DNA of 64,000 nt, taken from positions 1,749,844 through 1,813,843 of the forward strand of contig JAQFVV010006293.1 in assembly GCA_028023455.1 (NCBI GenBank), in the 5' to 3' direction. How positions within the stretch are numbered: the stretch's first letter is position 1; each line of letters begins with the position of its first letter. Source of the DNA: Epiperipatus broadwayi (lineage: Eukaryota > Onychophora > Udeonychophora > Euonychophora > Peripatidae). Below the pieces are notes generated by a model that was not told where the DNA came from, made no database searches, and saw only the letters and a list, made by a program, of their open reading frames with translations. Both the position numbers and the translations under genes were made by a program. Shown here piece by piece: positions 35,590 through 49,568 of this stretch.

Positions 35590-38500
35590 GTTTTCTTCAA
35601 AATTTATTAACACATGTCAGTTTCTAAAATAATACAAGCAATATATCATCAGAATTGTCTAGCCTAATAGTGTTGGCGGGCACATTTAATTAGTTTGGTA
35701 AGTTTTGGGTCATGAAAAATAATTTGAGGAAGAAATTTTAGAGTTATTAACAGTTTATTAAAATAGAAAGACATGAAGAATGAAATCTTAATTTGTCTTT
35801 GGATCATTTATATATTAAATTTGCTTTTTTAAACTGCTGCCTTAATATACATTATAAAAAAATCGTGTAACTGGTTTAAAACATAACTCTACTGAATGGA
35901 CATTTTTTTACATTTTGTTTTTTGTCTTTCTTTTTTTTTACATTTGCATAGGAATAATTTTTCTATTTATGAAAAAAATGATTTTGATAAAAAGATTTCA
36001 AAAAGTTGAAGTGATTCAATATGATATTGCAATATTTCAGGTTATCCAGCATTTCAAATTGCTTGTTTAAATTGGTTTGAAAAATTTTGAGTTATACACA
36101 ATAGATAGTGCTATGTTTTTTAAGCAATTGCTTGAGAAAAAAAAATTAGAGGTGTTTGCAGTTAATTAAAGTTGAAAGAACAATAGAAATTAAGTTCTAT
36201 TTATGAGAAGAAAAAAAAAAGATTTTGAAAGAATGTATATAAAAAAATAATTTTTAATTAATTAATTTGATCAATTCAGTTTGTGATAATTTGGAAGAAA
36301 TATTTTTTATGTATATTATTTTTATCTTGGATAAACTCAAGATCAAAAACTATTGTAGAGTATTAAAGGAAATTGTTTAGTTCAAATACTGTCAATAATA
36401 AATGAAAGTTACCTGGAAATACTACTATAACACATTTCTCTAATCATTACATGTAAATAACCCCATTCATTCATAAGTTTACATCATAATTAATCCATTA
36501 AAATACTTAATTTGATATATATATATATATATTGGAATACAATATTTTTAATACGTGCTTTTGACTCTTGGCCTGGGGTATTTGTTCTAGGTTAAGTGCT
36601 TTCTAATTAAGTTGATTTAAATGGATAACTCCACACATTCACGATTTCCATACATATATATCAAAATATGAGTCATCTTATATATTTAAATAGCAAATAT
36701 TAACTGCCATAGCCTGTTCCAGTAATCAAACTTAGTTAAGCATATTATTATATTAAAATTATTACTGCTAACTTAAAAATTTATTTAATATGTGGTCTGT
36801 AAAATTCTCTTTATAACATATATCATTCAAATTCCTATAATAAAAGTACATTTTAGTTATACAAAAAAAAAACTTAAACAAGTTTTTTTTATAATTCAAC
36901 ATCTGGAAATAAATATTTTTTTTAATGAATAATAATGAGATAACCTGTTAACTTTTATGCATGACATAATTAATTTTTGGTTTTTTTTGTAAATGAATTT
37001 ATGAATAAATGATTTATTTATTTTAATACGGATAATTTTGAAATGTTCAGAACTAGTTATATTATAATTTAACTAAATTCTACTAGATAGAGCAACCTAG
37101 AAAAATATTCTTTGAAATAAATGTACACACTCATAATTATTTATTTATAAATGAATAAAAAAAAATTTAAATCAATAAATATTTTTTATAAATAATGTGT
37201 ATATATTCTTGTTTCAAAGGTTGATGAAGTAATTAGGAAATAGGATGCTTCAACCAAGTGATAACATTTTATTATTGATGGCACTTTATTAATGCTTGTC
37301 ACTCTTTTAACATAATATATTCTAGCCTTTTAATGTTTAAAGCTTTATCATAAACATGAATGGGATCTTTACATTATTAAGGTTATTAATGAATAATTTT
37401 TTTATTTTAACAAGTGCATTTGTTAAAATAGCTAAGTTATTTTTATTGTGGGCAATTGTGAAATGTTTAGATTTGATTGTGTAAAAGTAGTTGAAGAAAT
37501 TCAACCTCAAAATGAAAATATGCAATCAAATTGTTTATTTATTTAAAGTGAATGAATAAATTGTTTTATTTATTCATAAATGATTAAATAATGGTTATGT
37601 AATTTAAGTCTGAAATTCTGATGGTCCATCAATAAAACACTTGAAAATTTCAGATTCTTAATATATTATGTTTTTTTTTTCATTTTTATGAATAAATGTC
37701 CCATTTTTTTAATGCTATGCTAATTTTATTATTATATTGCAAAAAAAAATTGTATTGTTTATAAAAAATTTACTATGCATTATATATTTCTTTCATTTTT
37801 ATATTGATAAAACAACTTGTCCTTCATGCTCAGAACTTAGTGATTAATAATGAACTATGTAGATTTTTTTTACTCATTTCAGTAAATAAATCACATTTTC
37901 TAAATCCTAGCTAATTAATTCACTCTTACTTTATACATTTTTATTTATGATTTACTAATTTTTTTTTATTAAGAATATAATTCAAAACCATATTGATGAA
38001 ATAACTTTTCATTGGCAATCAACATGTTAAGAAAACTAATAAAATAATCAAGAATTTTTAAATTGAAACTACAATCCTTGCTTGCAGACTTTCTGGCCAG
38101 TTTCAAGATACTTCATATTAATTTATAAAGCTTTTTAAGTTTAAATATTTATATGTCTTTATATATAATTTAAAATGTCTGTAATATTCATTTAGTGTGT
38201 TTATTTAAGTTTTTTGCTAAATAAGTTGCTTTTGGGATTATTCAACAACATTTTCACTTACTTTTGAATGAAACTTTTGTTTTAATTTAAGCTGAGAATC
38301 ATTACAGGGACATTCACTTATGATTCTACATAGGACAGTTCTCTTCTGAAATCCAAATTCAGGAATTAAGACATTATGTTTTATAACTAAGTTTATTAAT
38401 ACCATAGATCAATGTTGGTGAAATCTTGGCACTTTTGTCATATGAATCCACCTGTGGATTTATAATTTTTTTCACATTGAAAAAATAAAATAATTTAGAT

Positions 38501-39590
38501 CGAATGTATATAAATATTTTAATTCTATCACTAATTGGTAACTGCAGCATTGGTAATTTTATTTGTTTTTATATCACTATGTAATTTAGTATTCTAAACA
38601 TTAGATATGTCTACAAAAACTTAATATGTGTTTCAAAATAAACCTGCAGTTATTTTGAAAATTTCTGCCATTTTTTGTAAACTTTATTTTTGCAACTCCA
38701 TGTCTCAACAAAACTAATTATTTGAGTAAAATGTAAACTCGTTTTTGAGCAAAATAAAATTTAACTCATATTAAAATGTAATCAAAAAAAGTGAAGTTTA
38801 AACTTGCACACATGTAAAGATTTGTTAGTATTTTATAGGTACTCATTGCCGTGATTTTACATGTCATTTCTACATGAGGCAGTGTCATTTATTTTGAAAA
38901 TATTAATAAAATTAAATAAATATTGATGTTTAAAAAACAATCCAAATAATTAATGTAAATTTGTAACAAGTTAAAAAGTAATGGCTCAATACCAAGTAAT
39001 ATTTCAGTGTATTGCCACATAAAAATGGTAAACGATGCAAAAAAAAAAAAAAAACCAGTTGGAAAAATGTTATGTTAAAATTAACACTATTACAATAATG
39101 AATATTTATCATTCATTGTTAGTTTGTAATTATTTGATTTGTTAAAATAAATTTTAAAAGTTAGTTTTTAAATTATTTACTTTAAAATAGTATCCAATTG
39201 TCAATCATATCTATGTGATTGATGGCTTAGATGTACGGCCTAGAATTTGTAATATAACTGTGAAATATGTGTAAGGATTATTCATTTATAATTATTTATT
39301 TTGCAAAAATAAATTAAAAACATTATTTTTAAAATTGCTTTCTCTGAAAACAAACTTTTTTTTTCAAATTGTTTTGTTTTGTATAATTTTTGATTTATCT
39401 TCAAAGTGTGTTTGATACTTTTATCTCACATAAATTATGTCCACCTTTTATACCATATTCTATTCTATGATTAGTATTGTTCTTTCATTCAGCTATTAAG
39501 ATTGCATTGCTGCTTACCAAGTTATTGTGATTTTTTTTTATTTTGTCTTTAAAAAAAACTTAATAAATGTTATACTATGTATAGTCAAAA
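35590..39590. other. 4 kb of AT-rich DNA, no gene seen
   Basis: Low complexity with a (TA)n at about 36517-36532 and many homopolymers. No protein-like frame, TIR or structural RNA recognised. Confidence 0.6.
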
Positions 39591-39594
39591 AAGT

Positions 39595-41275
39595 ATGTCT
39601 GGCAAGAAAAGAAAAATTCAAAGTGAAAAGTGAATCTATCAAAGCAGATGGAAATCAGACTATTTGTTTACAAATAATAAGAATACAAGTTAATGTCTTG
39701 TTTGCATGCAAATGTTGTCAGTATTTAAATAATGTAAATGGAAACAACATTATATAGTAAGAAATTTGAGATGTATATTGGAGAATCAAGAAATATCACT
39801 ATTACAGAATATAAAAAGAAATTGATGCACAAACAAGTTTTTTTAAAGTAAGCACTGCACTAAGTTCTAGCCTTACTGCTTTATACAAAGTAGCCTTGGA
39901 ATTAGTGAAAGTTAAAAAGCCTTTTAGTGATGGTATCATAGCAAAGAAATGTGCAATTGAAATGGCAAACAAATTTGGAACATTTGTATTATCTTGATCA
40001 GATTGTCACAAGATGAACAGACATATGGATCAATACATTTTTTAAAAAATAGATGATTCAATAGCAAAATGTGAGTACTTTTTATTGCATCTAGATAAAT
40101 GCACTGATCAAACAAATATAAGTCAACTTTTAATTTTTATTCAAACTATTCAAGAAGACTACTATTAATAAATAATGATCAGTCATATTTTACAAGGGAC
40201 AACTAAAAAGTATTGATATTTTCAATGCAGTCCAAAACTGTGTTATGAACTATGGAGAATGTGATAAATGTTCCTACATTGTTATAGATGAGGCCAAAGT
40301 TATGACAAGGAAACAAAATAATATTAACTGCCCTACAATTCATAGCATAATTCATCAAGAAACACTCTTTGGGAAACTTCTGCATCAAATTAATGCCAAG
40401 AAAGTAGCTGTAAAAATAACATTATACGACAAAGTAATAAATCTGGAAAAAAATATCCATATTTCTTTAAAATGATATGAAGTCTGACATAACAGAACTT
40501 GAAAATAAAATGTAAAAGCCCATATTTTTATCAAATCTTCCATTTATAACAGATGAGTTAAACTTAAAAATGTAGGGGAAACTATGGAATATTGCAGTCT
40601 TATATGTATATTATTAAAACGGGGTTGCCTTAACAAGAGTTAGAAATTGTTATTGATATTGGGATTGTCTAAGTGTTGACTGATTTTTAATGATATATAT
40701 ATATATATAGCCATTTGAATGACTTTAAAAGTAAATTGAAGCTTTTTAAATCAACATTAGTTAATATTTTAATTTTTTTTCCCAAATACAATTTGAGGAA
40801 ATGAAGAATGTTGAGATAGTATCATTTATAGCTTATGTAAAATATATTGAAGAAGTCATTGAGGATTATGAGAATCAATTTGATGATTCTAAGGAAATTG
40901 AAGAAGATATATTTGAATTTTTGCTCAAACCTTAACTCCCAACATTGAAAATGTAAGATCTGACTTTCAGCTGAAATTGTGTGATTGCAATCAGATCCTT
41001 TTTATATATGCAAAAGTTAAAAAGTTTTTTTTAATTACTACCAAGCGAGAGAGAATGGAACTTTGGACTCAAGATGTGCTCTAGGATTAGGAGCAAATAT
41101 CTTTGTGAAAGCAGTTTTTCAACATTGAAAGTAATTAAGTCAAAGTGTAATTGTTCATTAACTGATAAATCTCTTAGAAAGTCACTGTGATTGGCAACTA
41201 CAACTATCAAAGTTGATATAACCTCTATTAAATGAAACTGATCTTCCACAGAATTCCATTAAAATGAAATAATTA
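39595..41275 (+). pseudogene. ZBED-like hAT transposase, heavily degraded
   Basis: hAT-superfamily transposase of the ZBED5/GTF2IRD2-related animal group, read in pieces across several frames. ATG at 39595 gives MSGKKRK, then pieces W.SDYLF and CLVC of the N-terminal zinc-finger region. Next come ALYKVALELVKVKKPFSDG (about 39880), IDDSIAKCEYFLLHLDKCTD (about 40050, where the family has LDEST) and TIHSIIHQETLFGKLL (about 40335). FLSNLPFITDELNLKM (about 40530) and HLNDFKSKLKLFKS (about 40710) follow. The C-terminal dimerisation region reads YLCESSFSTLKVIKSKCN and SLTDKSLRKSL (about 41098-41190). A tatatata expansion splits it near 40692-40708. No TIRs were located. It cannot be active. Confidence 0.8.
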
Positions 41276-41279
41276 CTGC

Positions 41280-42080
41280 ATCTTATCTAGTGTCTAATTA
41301 AAAACTTTTATAAGCGCTGTCACTTTACTTAACTAATGGTAGGACTCAAAATAATTTAATATATGTCTACTGTATTGATTCTGAATGCAATCCTTGGATA
41401 AACCCATTTTTAAATGCAACTTTTACATTATTTAATATTGGACAATCATACCCTTGAATATCAGATTTTGTTATTGCATAAATATGCATAACTTTCTTAA
41501 TTATATATATATTCTGATAAAAAAAAACAAATTTTACGATTCCTAAGACTTTTTTAGCAAAAGGCACTATTACATCGGTTTTTTGCTATTTCTTATCTCT
41601 AGCTTTTAATAAAAATTATAATGGCACCTGTGTTTGTAATCTATGATAAAAATTAGCATATAACTGTCGATAATAGACTTCTCAATTTATCTGTCATATA
41701 TTGTTTTAATCATTTATATATAAACTGTCAGATTATGCAAAAGTTGCACCTTTATATTAATACTATTTATGTATGTGTGTATATTTATAATCTTGGTACC
41801 ATAGATCGCAGCAAATAGTCTAATATTATTCAGTTTTTAAAAAAAAATCTAAAACAATCTGAATACTTATATGATGTAAGAATAACTGAGTAGCTTGCTA
41901 TCTAAGGAAAAAAAAAATTATTCTGTTCATTTGAGAAGTTACTGCTTTGCTCCACCATGTTGATACTCCATTGTCACCTGTCATGATTTTTTTTATATTT
42001 AGTAAAGAAATAGAAATTTTATAATATAAATATTATTTTATTGAATAATATAATTTATATATGTGAAGTTTAAATATAAC
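41280..42080. other. AT-rich sequence, no gene seen
   Basis: No motif beyond short frames on both strands. Confidence 0.55.
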
Positions 42081-42084
42081 CATA

Positions 42085-42284
42085 AGGGACTTGAACACAG
42101 ACTTTCAAGCTCCTTTCAGCTATTCACTCTTTCTCATACAATCGATACATGTGACCACACACATATGAAAAAGATATGTACTAGTTCAACACGATCTTTT
42201 TCACACGTATGTGGTCACATGTATCGGTTGTATGTGATAGAGCGGATAGCTGAAGGGAATTTGAATGTCCATGTTCAAATCCCT
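42085..42284. mobile_element. 200-bp palindromic MITE
   Basis: Two ~90-nt arms are imperfect reverse complements: 'agggacttgaaca', 'ctttcagctat', 'cgatacatgtgaccacac' and 'gaaaaaga' on the left mirror the right arm through to 'tgttcaaatccct'. The loop is about 20 nt. About 85% of arm positions match by eye. The whole unit could form one long hairpin RNA. A 121-codon frame running through it (42063-42428) is a by-product. Confidence 0.85.
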
Positions 42285-42289
42285 TATAT

Positions 42290-45200
42290 AAATATTAATA
42301 AATTAAAGACAATATTAATATTTTTATACGCTTGCAAAGCCTTGACAAGAGTATCCAGCATCGAAAAATACATTAGGGTTGTATTTAATATCTTTCAATA
42401 TTTTCTCCGAGTATACATAGTAGTATAGAGTGTATATTTCAAGGATGGAGTTATAGTTATTTACAATATAAATATTATGTATATCTTGGATCGCTCATAA
42501 TGTTTAATTATTGTTTAGGCGACATTTACTCTCACATGAAACAACAGATTGTGTGGGATTTTTTTAATATATATATATATATCGTTTGCTTGAAATCATG
42601 CAAGCCACTTTAGTCTTTGTTATTTTAATGAAATCGTATTAATAAATGTTTTAATAAATTTTAAATAATAGCAGATATATACATCTTTATATAGTTATCA
42701 AATTTAGTTTAAAAAAAAAAAAAATTGATGTGATTTTATAACTGGCAAAAAATGCTAGCCACATTGATAAAGATCATGAATAGTTCATAAATTGGCCTAA
42801 TTATTTACTAATTGTTGAAAACAAAAAATATATAGTGTATTTTCTTTTTAATTGTTATGAAAAAAGTACTGCAGATAAAATTTAAAAGGGTTTTTGCTAT
42901 TTAAAAAAATGATTGGTATTATAAATTTAATTTTCATTCATTTTTAATCTCTTTTTTTTTTGTTAAATAAATTGCTTGAAATGTGGAGTGGATTGTTATT
43001 GTTGGAATGACATAATATGATACGAGAAGAATAGATTGTGTTATCGTTTACATTTTTGATGAAATAAGGTAACGGTTTACATTTTCTCCCAATTTTAATA
43101 CTTTGTCGTTGGGAAAATAAAAAAAGAAATATTAAAAAAAAAAAAGCTCTAATTTCTATTGTAATGTAACAGGAAGAAATATATTTAGTCGAGCTGCATT
43201 GTGTAGTATTGGCATTTAATGTTCACGTGATCTCAACCGCGCTTAGTATAAAATAAGAGGATAAGTAGCATTAATTTATATAACTGTATAAACAAACGAG
43301 TGAAAATCTGTGTTTTATAAAATTATTTTTAACAGAATTTTTCAAAAATATTTTTCATCAATAATTTCTTTATTAAATTAATTGACTGGCCCAATCTTTA
43401 TCGTATATATATACTATCTCTTGATTTACTATTGTCACTATTGTCTTTTTCTGATCATTTTTTTGTTGTTGTTATTGTTAACAGTTTAGATTTTTTTTTT
43501 TTTGCTATGGATATTTATGAACAGGTTGAATATTTATGAACAGGTTGAATATTTATATTGTGATAATTGATAATTCTGGATCTTTTTTTAATTTTGACAA
43601 AATTATAAGGCATACTACTTACTTATTTTCACGACCATCCCAACATTATTATTTTGTCATGACATATCCAAGCAAATTTACTATTTTAAAAAAATATTTT
43701 CTTTTCTTTTGTCTTTTTTTTAGCTACAAATGGAAATTTTCCAACTGCATAATTTGATTTGATTTTTTTTTTTTCTAAAATAGCAACTAATAAATAAATA
43801 AATAAATAAAAGAAATTAAATTTTAATCATTAATTTTTTAATTAATACAGTTACATGATATTTACATGAATATTGTCGAAAGCTAATACGAATTTAAACA
43901 TTCGAAATGTATTTAATCATAAGTAAATTGAGGCTCAAACTGTAAGATTAGTTTTTCATATAAATATATATTTGAGTTTGAATAGAGTTTATAATAAAGT
44001 AATATATATATATTACATATTTATTATTAAACATTACTTTTCAGATAAGTACTTTATGAAAATATTTAAACTAAATGGATTTATTACCTTTTTTTTTTAA
44101 AAAAAAAAGTTTAAAATGTGATTTTACTAGAAAAACATTTTAAATATATATATTATCTTAATGTATAAATTAAATACATCAAAAAACATTTTAATATGTT
44201 ATCTTTTATTTTTATAGTTATATTACATATAAAATTAACAAAAATAGCAAATGGTCCTCCAAAACTCATCATTAAGCAAGAATATCACATACAGAATACG
44301 TATTTATAATGGAGGTCTATAGGAAAAAATTGGTCGGTTCCAGTCTAAGTAAAATATCCACATTGGTTTCCAAGCTCAAAGATTTTCTTGATTTTTTCAT
44401 GGCAATGATGACTAAATATGTTATCTAAAAAGAAAAGTTTTACATCACTAGAAAAAAAAAATGTATATTTTCACTGTTTAAAAAGTACAGTACAGCAAAA
44501 AGAAAGAGAAAGTGAAACTAAATTTGAATTTAAGAATTTCCGCAGAAGTTTTTCATCGTAATGAGAAAAAAATCCATACTGAAATGCATTTTTATTTTTA
44601 TTACAGTACATATTACTGTACATTTATGTTTATTACTTATGTGAAATTATTCAAATTTAAAAACACAAACAATGTTTAATTATAAATTATTTAATTGAAC
44701 ATAAAGACTTATTACTGTACTCCAGAGTAACAAAAGGCTTAATGCGTATGTAAGTCAGTCAACTTTAGAAGAAAAAAAAAATCAACTTATTTTAAAATAA
44801 AAAAATCTAACTTTTCTAATTTTTTAAAACATACGCTAAGTTTATTTTTCTTACTGTATATTTTTAGTAATGTAATAGTGCCCCCCCCCCCACCATTCAT
44901 GTAGAAAGATTATTTATTAACACTTATTTTAAATGCAATCTTCTTTTTTTTTTAAAAAAAAAAGTTTTTCTTTTGATTTGAAACCATTTAGGTGTACGTA
45001 ATTAAGGAACACACACACAATTTAATATTAATATTTAGTGTTTTCCTGAAAGTTTGTGATGATGGTATTTTAGTTGTACTGTTTTCATCATCTAATATAA
45101 GTGTTGAATGTCTAGAAAAATTAAACTTTATTTAAATAATCCAAGTATTGTACATTATATTTAAATAAAGGTTAATTTTTCTTAAGTATTATAGATTCAG

Positions 45201-48200
45201 TAATTATATATATTTTAAGTTTATGTGTTCTATATTCAAAATACTGAATGCAGCACTAACATTGTGTTTTATGATTAAAATATTGTATGTGCTATACAAT
45301 TACAGTAATGTACTTTTGCTTTTGGGTAAAATGAATTTAAAATATCTATTCTCTGATGTTATCAGTGACGCAAAATTCAAGATGGCTGCCAAAAAATCCC
45401 CCCCCTTATCGTTATAGTGAATAATCGATTGTAAATCAAAGTAGTGGGTACAAATTGATGATGATCGCCATTGTGAAATATCGTTAAATAGCCAATCATT
45501 AAGCGAGGTAAAGATGTATACAAAAACATCTTTTTTCTCATAGTATAAAGTAATCATTGGCTGACAAATTTCTAGAGCTGGAATGTAAGCTTTCATGCTT
45601 CCTTTATTTTTAATTATTTCTATTATCTGTGGATAAAAACAAAACCTGGAATATAGAATCACTAATTTTAATGGAAGTGTTCAACACAAAATTGCACCAA
45701 ATTTCCTTGACTTTCTTCAGCTGCTTTAGTGTAGCACTATGGTTATTTTTGTTGGAACAAGAGACTCATTCCATGATGTTATGTTCAATTATGTAAAGGG
45801 TTAATTATAAGAAAATACAATAAAGTTTTAAAAAAAAGATAAACTTTAAATGTTAAACATTATTAAAAACTTAATATGATCATTAACACACACATAAAAA
45901 AAGAAGTAGAAAAAAAATAAATAATCAAACAAATACAAAAAGTTTTATAATAAAGTTAAATTTACAGACATAAAAATTCATGTATAGTATACAGAATTTA
46001 TTGTAAAGGAATATTTAACAAATAATCATTTACAACTTATTCTGTATTAAATATATTAAATGATAATAAATAATTTTAAGATATTAAAATTAGGCATTAT
46101 TATTTAATAATTCATTTAATATTTAAATTTCAGCAGGCTTTGATAGTTTAATGCTACAGAAAGGGAATAAAGTGGGGGTAGAAATCATTAATTTATAAAC
46201 TACATAGTTATACAAAAATAAAATACTTGAATATGAAATATATGTGGGCAGTATATTATTCATTGGCTTGGAATACATGTTTATAGTTTGGAATTTGGAT
46301 AAGCCATTCATTATGATGGTCTAAAATAAACCATGCTCCCACTCTTTATGAAGGTGAATGCCATATATTATAGTTATATTTTTTACTTTTTGTGTAGTCA
46401 GCCCATAGATACTCATTTGATAAATTTAAATTAACCTTCGATTTTTATTTTTTTGCTAACAGTAGAGTAGGTAGATATCCCAGGCAGCTATCTGAAACAA
46501 AAATTAAATATAGATGGCTGAAAAAAATTCCAAGGTTTATTCAGACTATATTCAAATCTTTAGGTAGGACATGAATATGTACTAATCCTATTCTAAGAGG
46601 CTTTTTCAGAATCATAAATTAGAAATTCATAAAAACATCATATTTTTTCATTTTATTACTTTTAATTATAATAAAAAAGAAAATCTAAAATAGTTTTAAA
46701 CTTTCTTTAAAAATGCCTTTAGTTTGTGATTATATATATGTAATAATATTGTAAAGATAATTTTTTAAATTGGCAAATTTATTAAGACTTTGGCTTTCAC
46801 ATTTAAATTAATAGCAGTAAAATTTTAAAAGGATGTTTTAAATTTGGAGAAAGTATAACTGACTATATTGTAAAACGGAATTCATTAATGTGTAATTTTT
46901 TTTAAAATAATATTCACAGCGCAATGTCTTTGAATCTATGCGTGAAAAAAATTATGTCTAAGTCTTTGACATTTGATATGTTTTCACAGTTTTTACACTT
47001 TTTTTTTAATATCCACATTTATTAAAATTGTGTTATGATTTTTATTTTCCTATTTTTAATTTAGTTTGAACTATAAAGAAAATTATCCAAAGAATGTGTT
47101 AAATCAAAATTTTCATTTATTCCTTAAAAATAAGCATGTATATATATATATAGAGAAACAAATTTTAATCAGTAACATTTTAAAATATATTTCAGTGATT
47201 GTGTGCTGTTTGCATAGTATTATTAAAAAGATAGTAGAAACATCATTGCAAGTGCAAGAAAGTATAAGAAGAAAAAGTCCCATAATAATTGCTTCAAAGC
47301 GAAATTTAAGAAAAATGTTGAAATTGAATTACTTTTATATAAAAATACTGTTATATAAAAATAGATGTTCTGTATTAACAGATAGCGATATTTGTATTAA
47401 ATATTAGTTGTCATCAAAATCCAAAGATATTAATTGATAAAATTAATATTTTCAAGAAATTAATGTGAACATAATTTTAAAATGAAATTTATAATTTTAT
47501 AAAAATGCTATAGTAGTGATGTTTAATTTTATAAAAAAAAAAAATAATACAAACTCATGGAAATTCATTATTTTATTGAAAATAATAGAAACCAATGGAA
47601 ACCAGAACAAGATTTGTTGTAACATAAAAATAAATGTTTAACACTTTCTTTTTGTTTTTAAATAATTTTTTTAAATTTATATTAAAAAGTTCCTAAAAAT
47701 AACAAAATCATTCAGGAAAATGTTTTATATTTATTTACATATATATAATACATTTGTGCACTTAGTGTCATTATATATTTAAATGAATAAAGTAAATCAT
47801 TATAAAAATGTTTGTTGTTCAGTTATCTCATGACATATCCTGTACTTATATATACCTAGTTTTTTTTTTTTAGGGATTATTTATGACGTAAAGAATCATT
47901 CAAAGAAAACTTGATAACTCATTGATTTGTATGTAAGGTTAAGTTTAGCTTTTTAAACATTAAACACCCATTCTTGGATAATTTATTAGGATTCAAATTG
48001 CCCTGTGGGCAGACATGGTGGTCTTTCTTTAGGTCAAGTTAAACATTGAAAAAGAAGTTTTTTTAAAGCACATGCCAATCGAATATTATTTTTCAAATAT
48101 TACATCTTTTTTAAAGGCATACATCTGCTTACCTTTTATACATCTCATATATGTATGTGTGTAGAAAATATTGAGGTATAAAGTTGAGAGATTTAAGAGG

Positions 48201-48950
48201 TAAAACAATCAATATTTTTTAATTCTAGTTTTTTTACAAAAGCTAAAATAGGAGAGGATGGAGGGAGGGGGGCATTTTACATTATAAATAATATTTGTAA
48301 TTATGTTAGGTTACCCAACCAGAAAATGTTAGTAATTGGTTTTTGATAAAAAAAATTAATTATTTAATTAATCCATTCTTCACTTATTAATTCACTGGTA
48401 AATCTTTAAAAAAAAATAAAACAAAAGAAAACGTTATCATTATACTTTAATCAAAGATTGATTAATACATATTTGTAAAGATATAAGTTTTATTTGTCAT
48501 TATTGTTTGTTTTTATTTCAAATGTAAAATTTCAGTTTCCAATTATTATTTTGTTAACATCATTTTTCAAATACATTCTAAAATGTTTTTATTATTATTA
48601 TGGTACTTTAGTATTAATCCTGCAACATAAATTGATACAAATGTGAAAGGGCACAGCAGGTCTAATACATGCTTCATGTTGCAGGACTAATAATTATTAT
48701 TAATTTTACTGACCTGAACGGTTTTACTTAATAATAGTGTGACAGATTCTCTTGATTAACTCTATCACGTTAGTATGCGATTGTCACATGACCTATTGAA
48801 CACTTATCATTCGATTATTTTTTGTGTATGGTTTAATGCATTGGTTGGTAAATTAGTGAACTCCAGAACTAAAAATTCTCAGCTCAAACTCAATCTGCCA
48901 CTTTTAATTCTTTAATATCACATAATCTGTGAAACTAAACATTTATTTAA
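42290..48950. other. 6.7 kb of AT-rich DNA, no supported gene
   Basis: Contains (TA)n tracts (about 42568-42582, 44000-44016), a C run at 44881-44892 followed by CACC, an A/T mirror near 44092-44110, a 22-bp direct duplication at 43510-43553 (atttatgaacaggttgaat twice) and TAAA repeats at about 43791-43809. Frames at 45223-45417 (+), 45300-45662 (-) and 47066-47407 (+) overlap each other or lack any motif I recognise. Confidence 0.5.
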
Positions 48951-49101
48951 TTAGTCAAAATGAGAGTCATAGATCACATGACCCTATCTCTTAAGCTTGT
49001 AAGTTATACACAATGAGGAGTGCCAATTCCTCAACAAGCTTTGTGATAAATGCTTAGCCAGAGCCAGCACTTAAAATATCTCTGTCAGGAACCCTCCCTA
49101 A

Positions 49102-49144
49102 ACCCCTGACCATGGTTTCATGCTTTGGCACTCCTCAGAGAGGT
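49102..49144 (-). ncRNA. type I hammerhead ribozyme, structurally intact
   Basis: Minus strand, 5' to 3': stem I strand ACCUCU (49144-49139), core CUGAGGA (49138-49132), stem II GUGC / loop CAAA / GCAU (49131-49120; one G-U pair), core GAAA (49119-49116), minimal stem III C / CAUG / G closed by the A-U pair, then cleavage triplet GUC ending at 49108, and stem I strand AGGGGU (49107-49102) pairing at all 6 positions (one G-U). Beyond an internal loop, CCCU on the 5' side can pair with AGGG on the 3' side, giving the kind of stem I bulge that tertiary contacts use. All conserved core bases are present. Self-cleavage is predicted between 49108 and 49107. Confidence 0.8.
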
Positions 49145-49525
49145 GCCAGGGTAGGTTTAGACACTAGATCTAAAAATACCAACCCAAAGCCAAGCACTTA
49201 CCTAAAAGTTATCTATTGTGTGGAAAATCTGAAACTTTCAGACATCTACATGTCTTCAAACCCAGCTATCTAACTCAAATAGCTATATGGGCCTGATAGA
49301 TCTTCAGCCATACCATATATTAGTAGTCTTAGCAATATAACATTGCATAAGACATAAGGCAGAGACTATAAATAGTCAAAATAAGAGTCATAGATCACAT
49401 GACCCTATCTCTTAAGCTTGTAAGTTATAAACAATGAGGATTGCCAATTCCTCAACAAGCTTTGTGATAAATGCTTAGCCAGAGCCAGCACTTAAAATAT
49501 TTCTATCAGGAACCCCCCCCCCCAA

Positions 49526-49568
49526 ACTCCTGACCATGGTTTTGTGCTTTGGCACTCCTCAGAGATGT
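49526..49568 (-). ncRNA. second hammerhead of the direct repeat, core mutated
   Basis: Same layout as 49102-49144. Core CUGAGGA is intact (49562-49556) and stem II is now perfectly Watson-Crick (GUGC/GCAC; the U of copy 1 is C here, keeping the pairing). The second core block reads AAAA instead of GAAA and stem I has an A/A mismatch at its fourth pair. The GUC cleavage triplet is retained (C at 49532). Likely weak or inactive. Confidence 0.65.

Noticed and set aside
42063-42428. 121-codon frame on +
   Set aside because: It runs through both arms of the palindromic MITE, so the frame is a by-product of the hairpin.
45300-45662. 120-codon frame on - near 45.5 kb
   Set aside because: Overlaps another frame on + and has no recognisable domain; no support beyond length.
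47066-47407. 113-codon frame on +
   Set aside because: Lys/Ile/Asn-rich, crosses a (TA)n tract, no motif.
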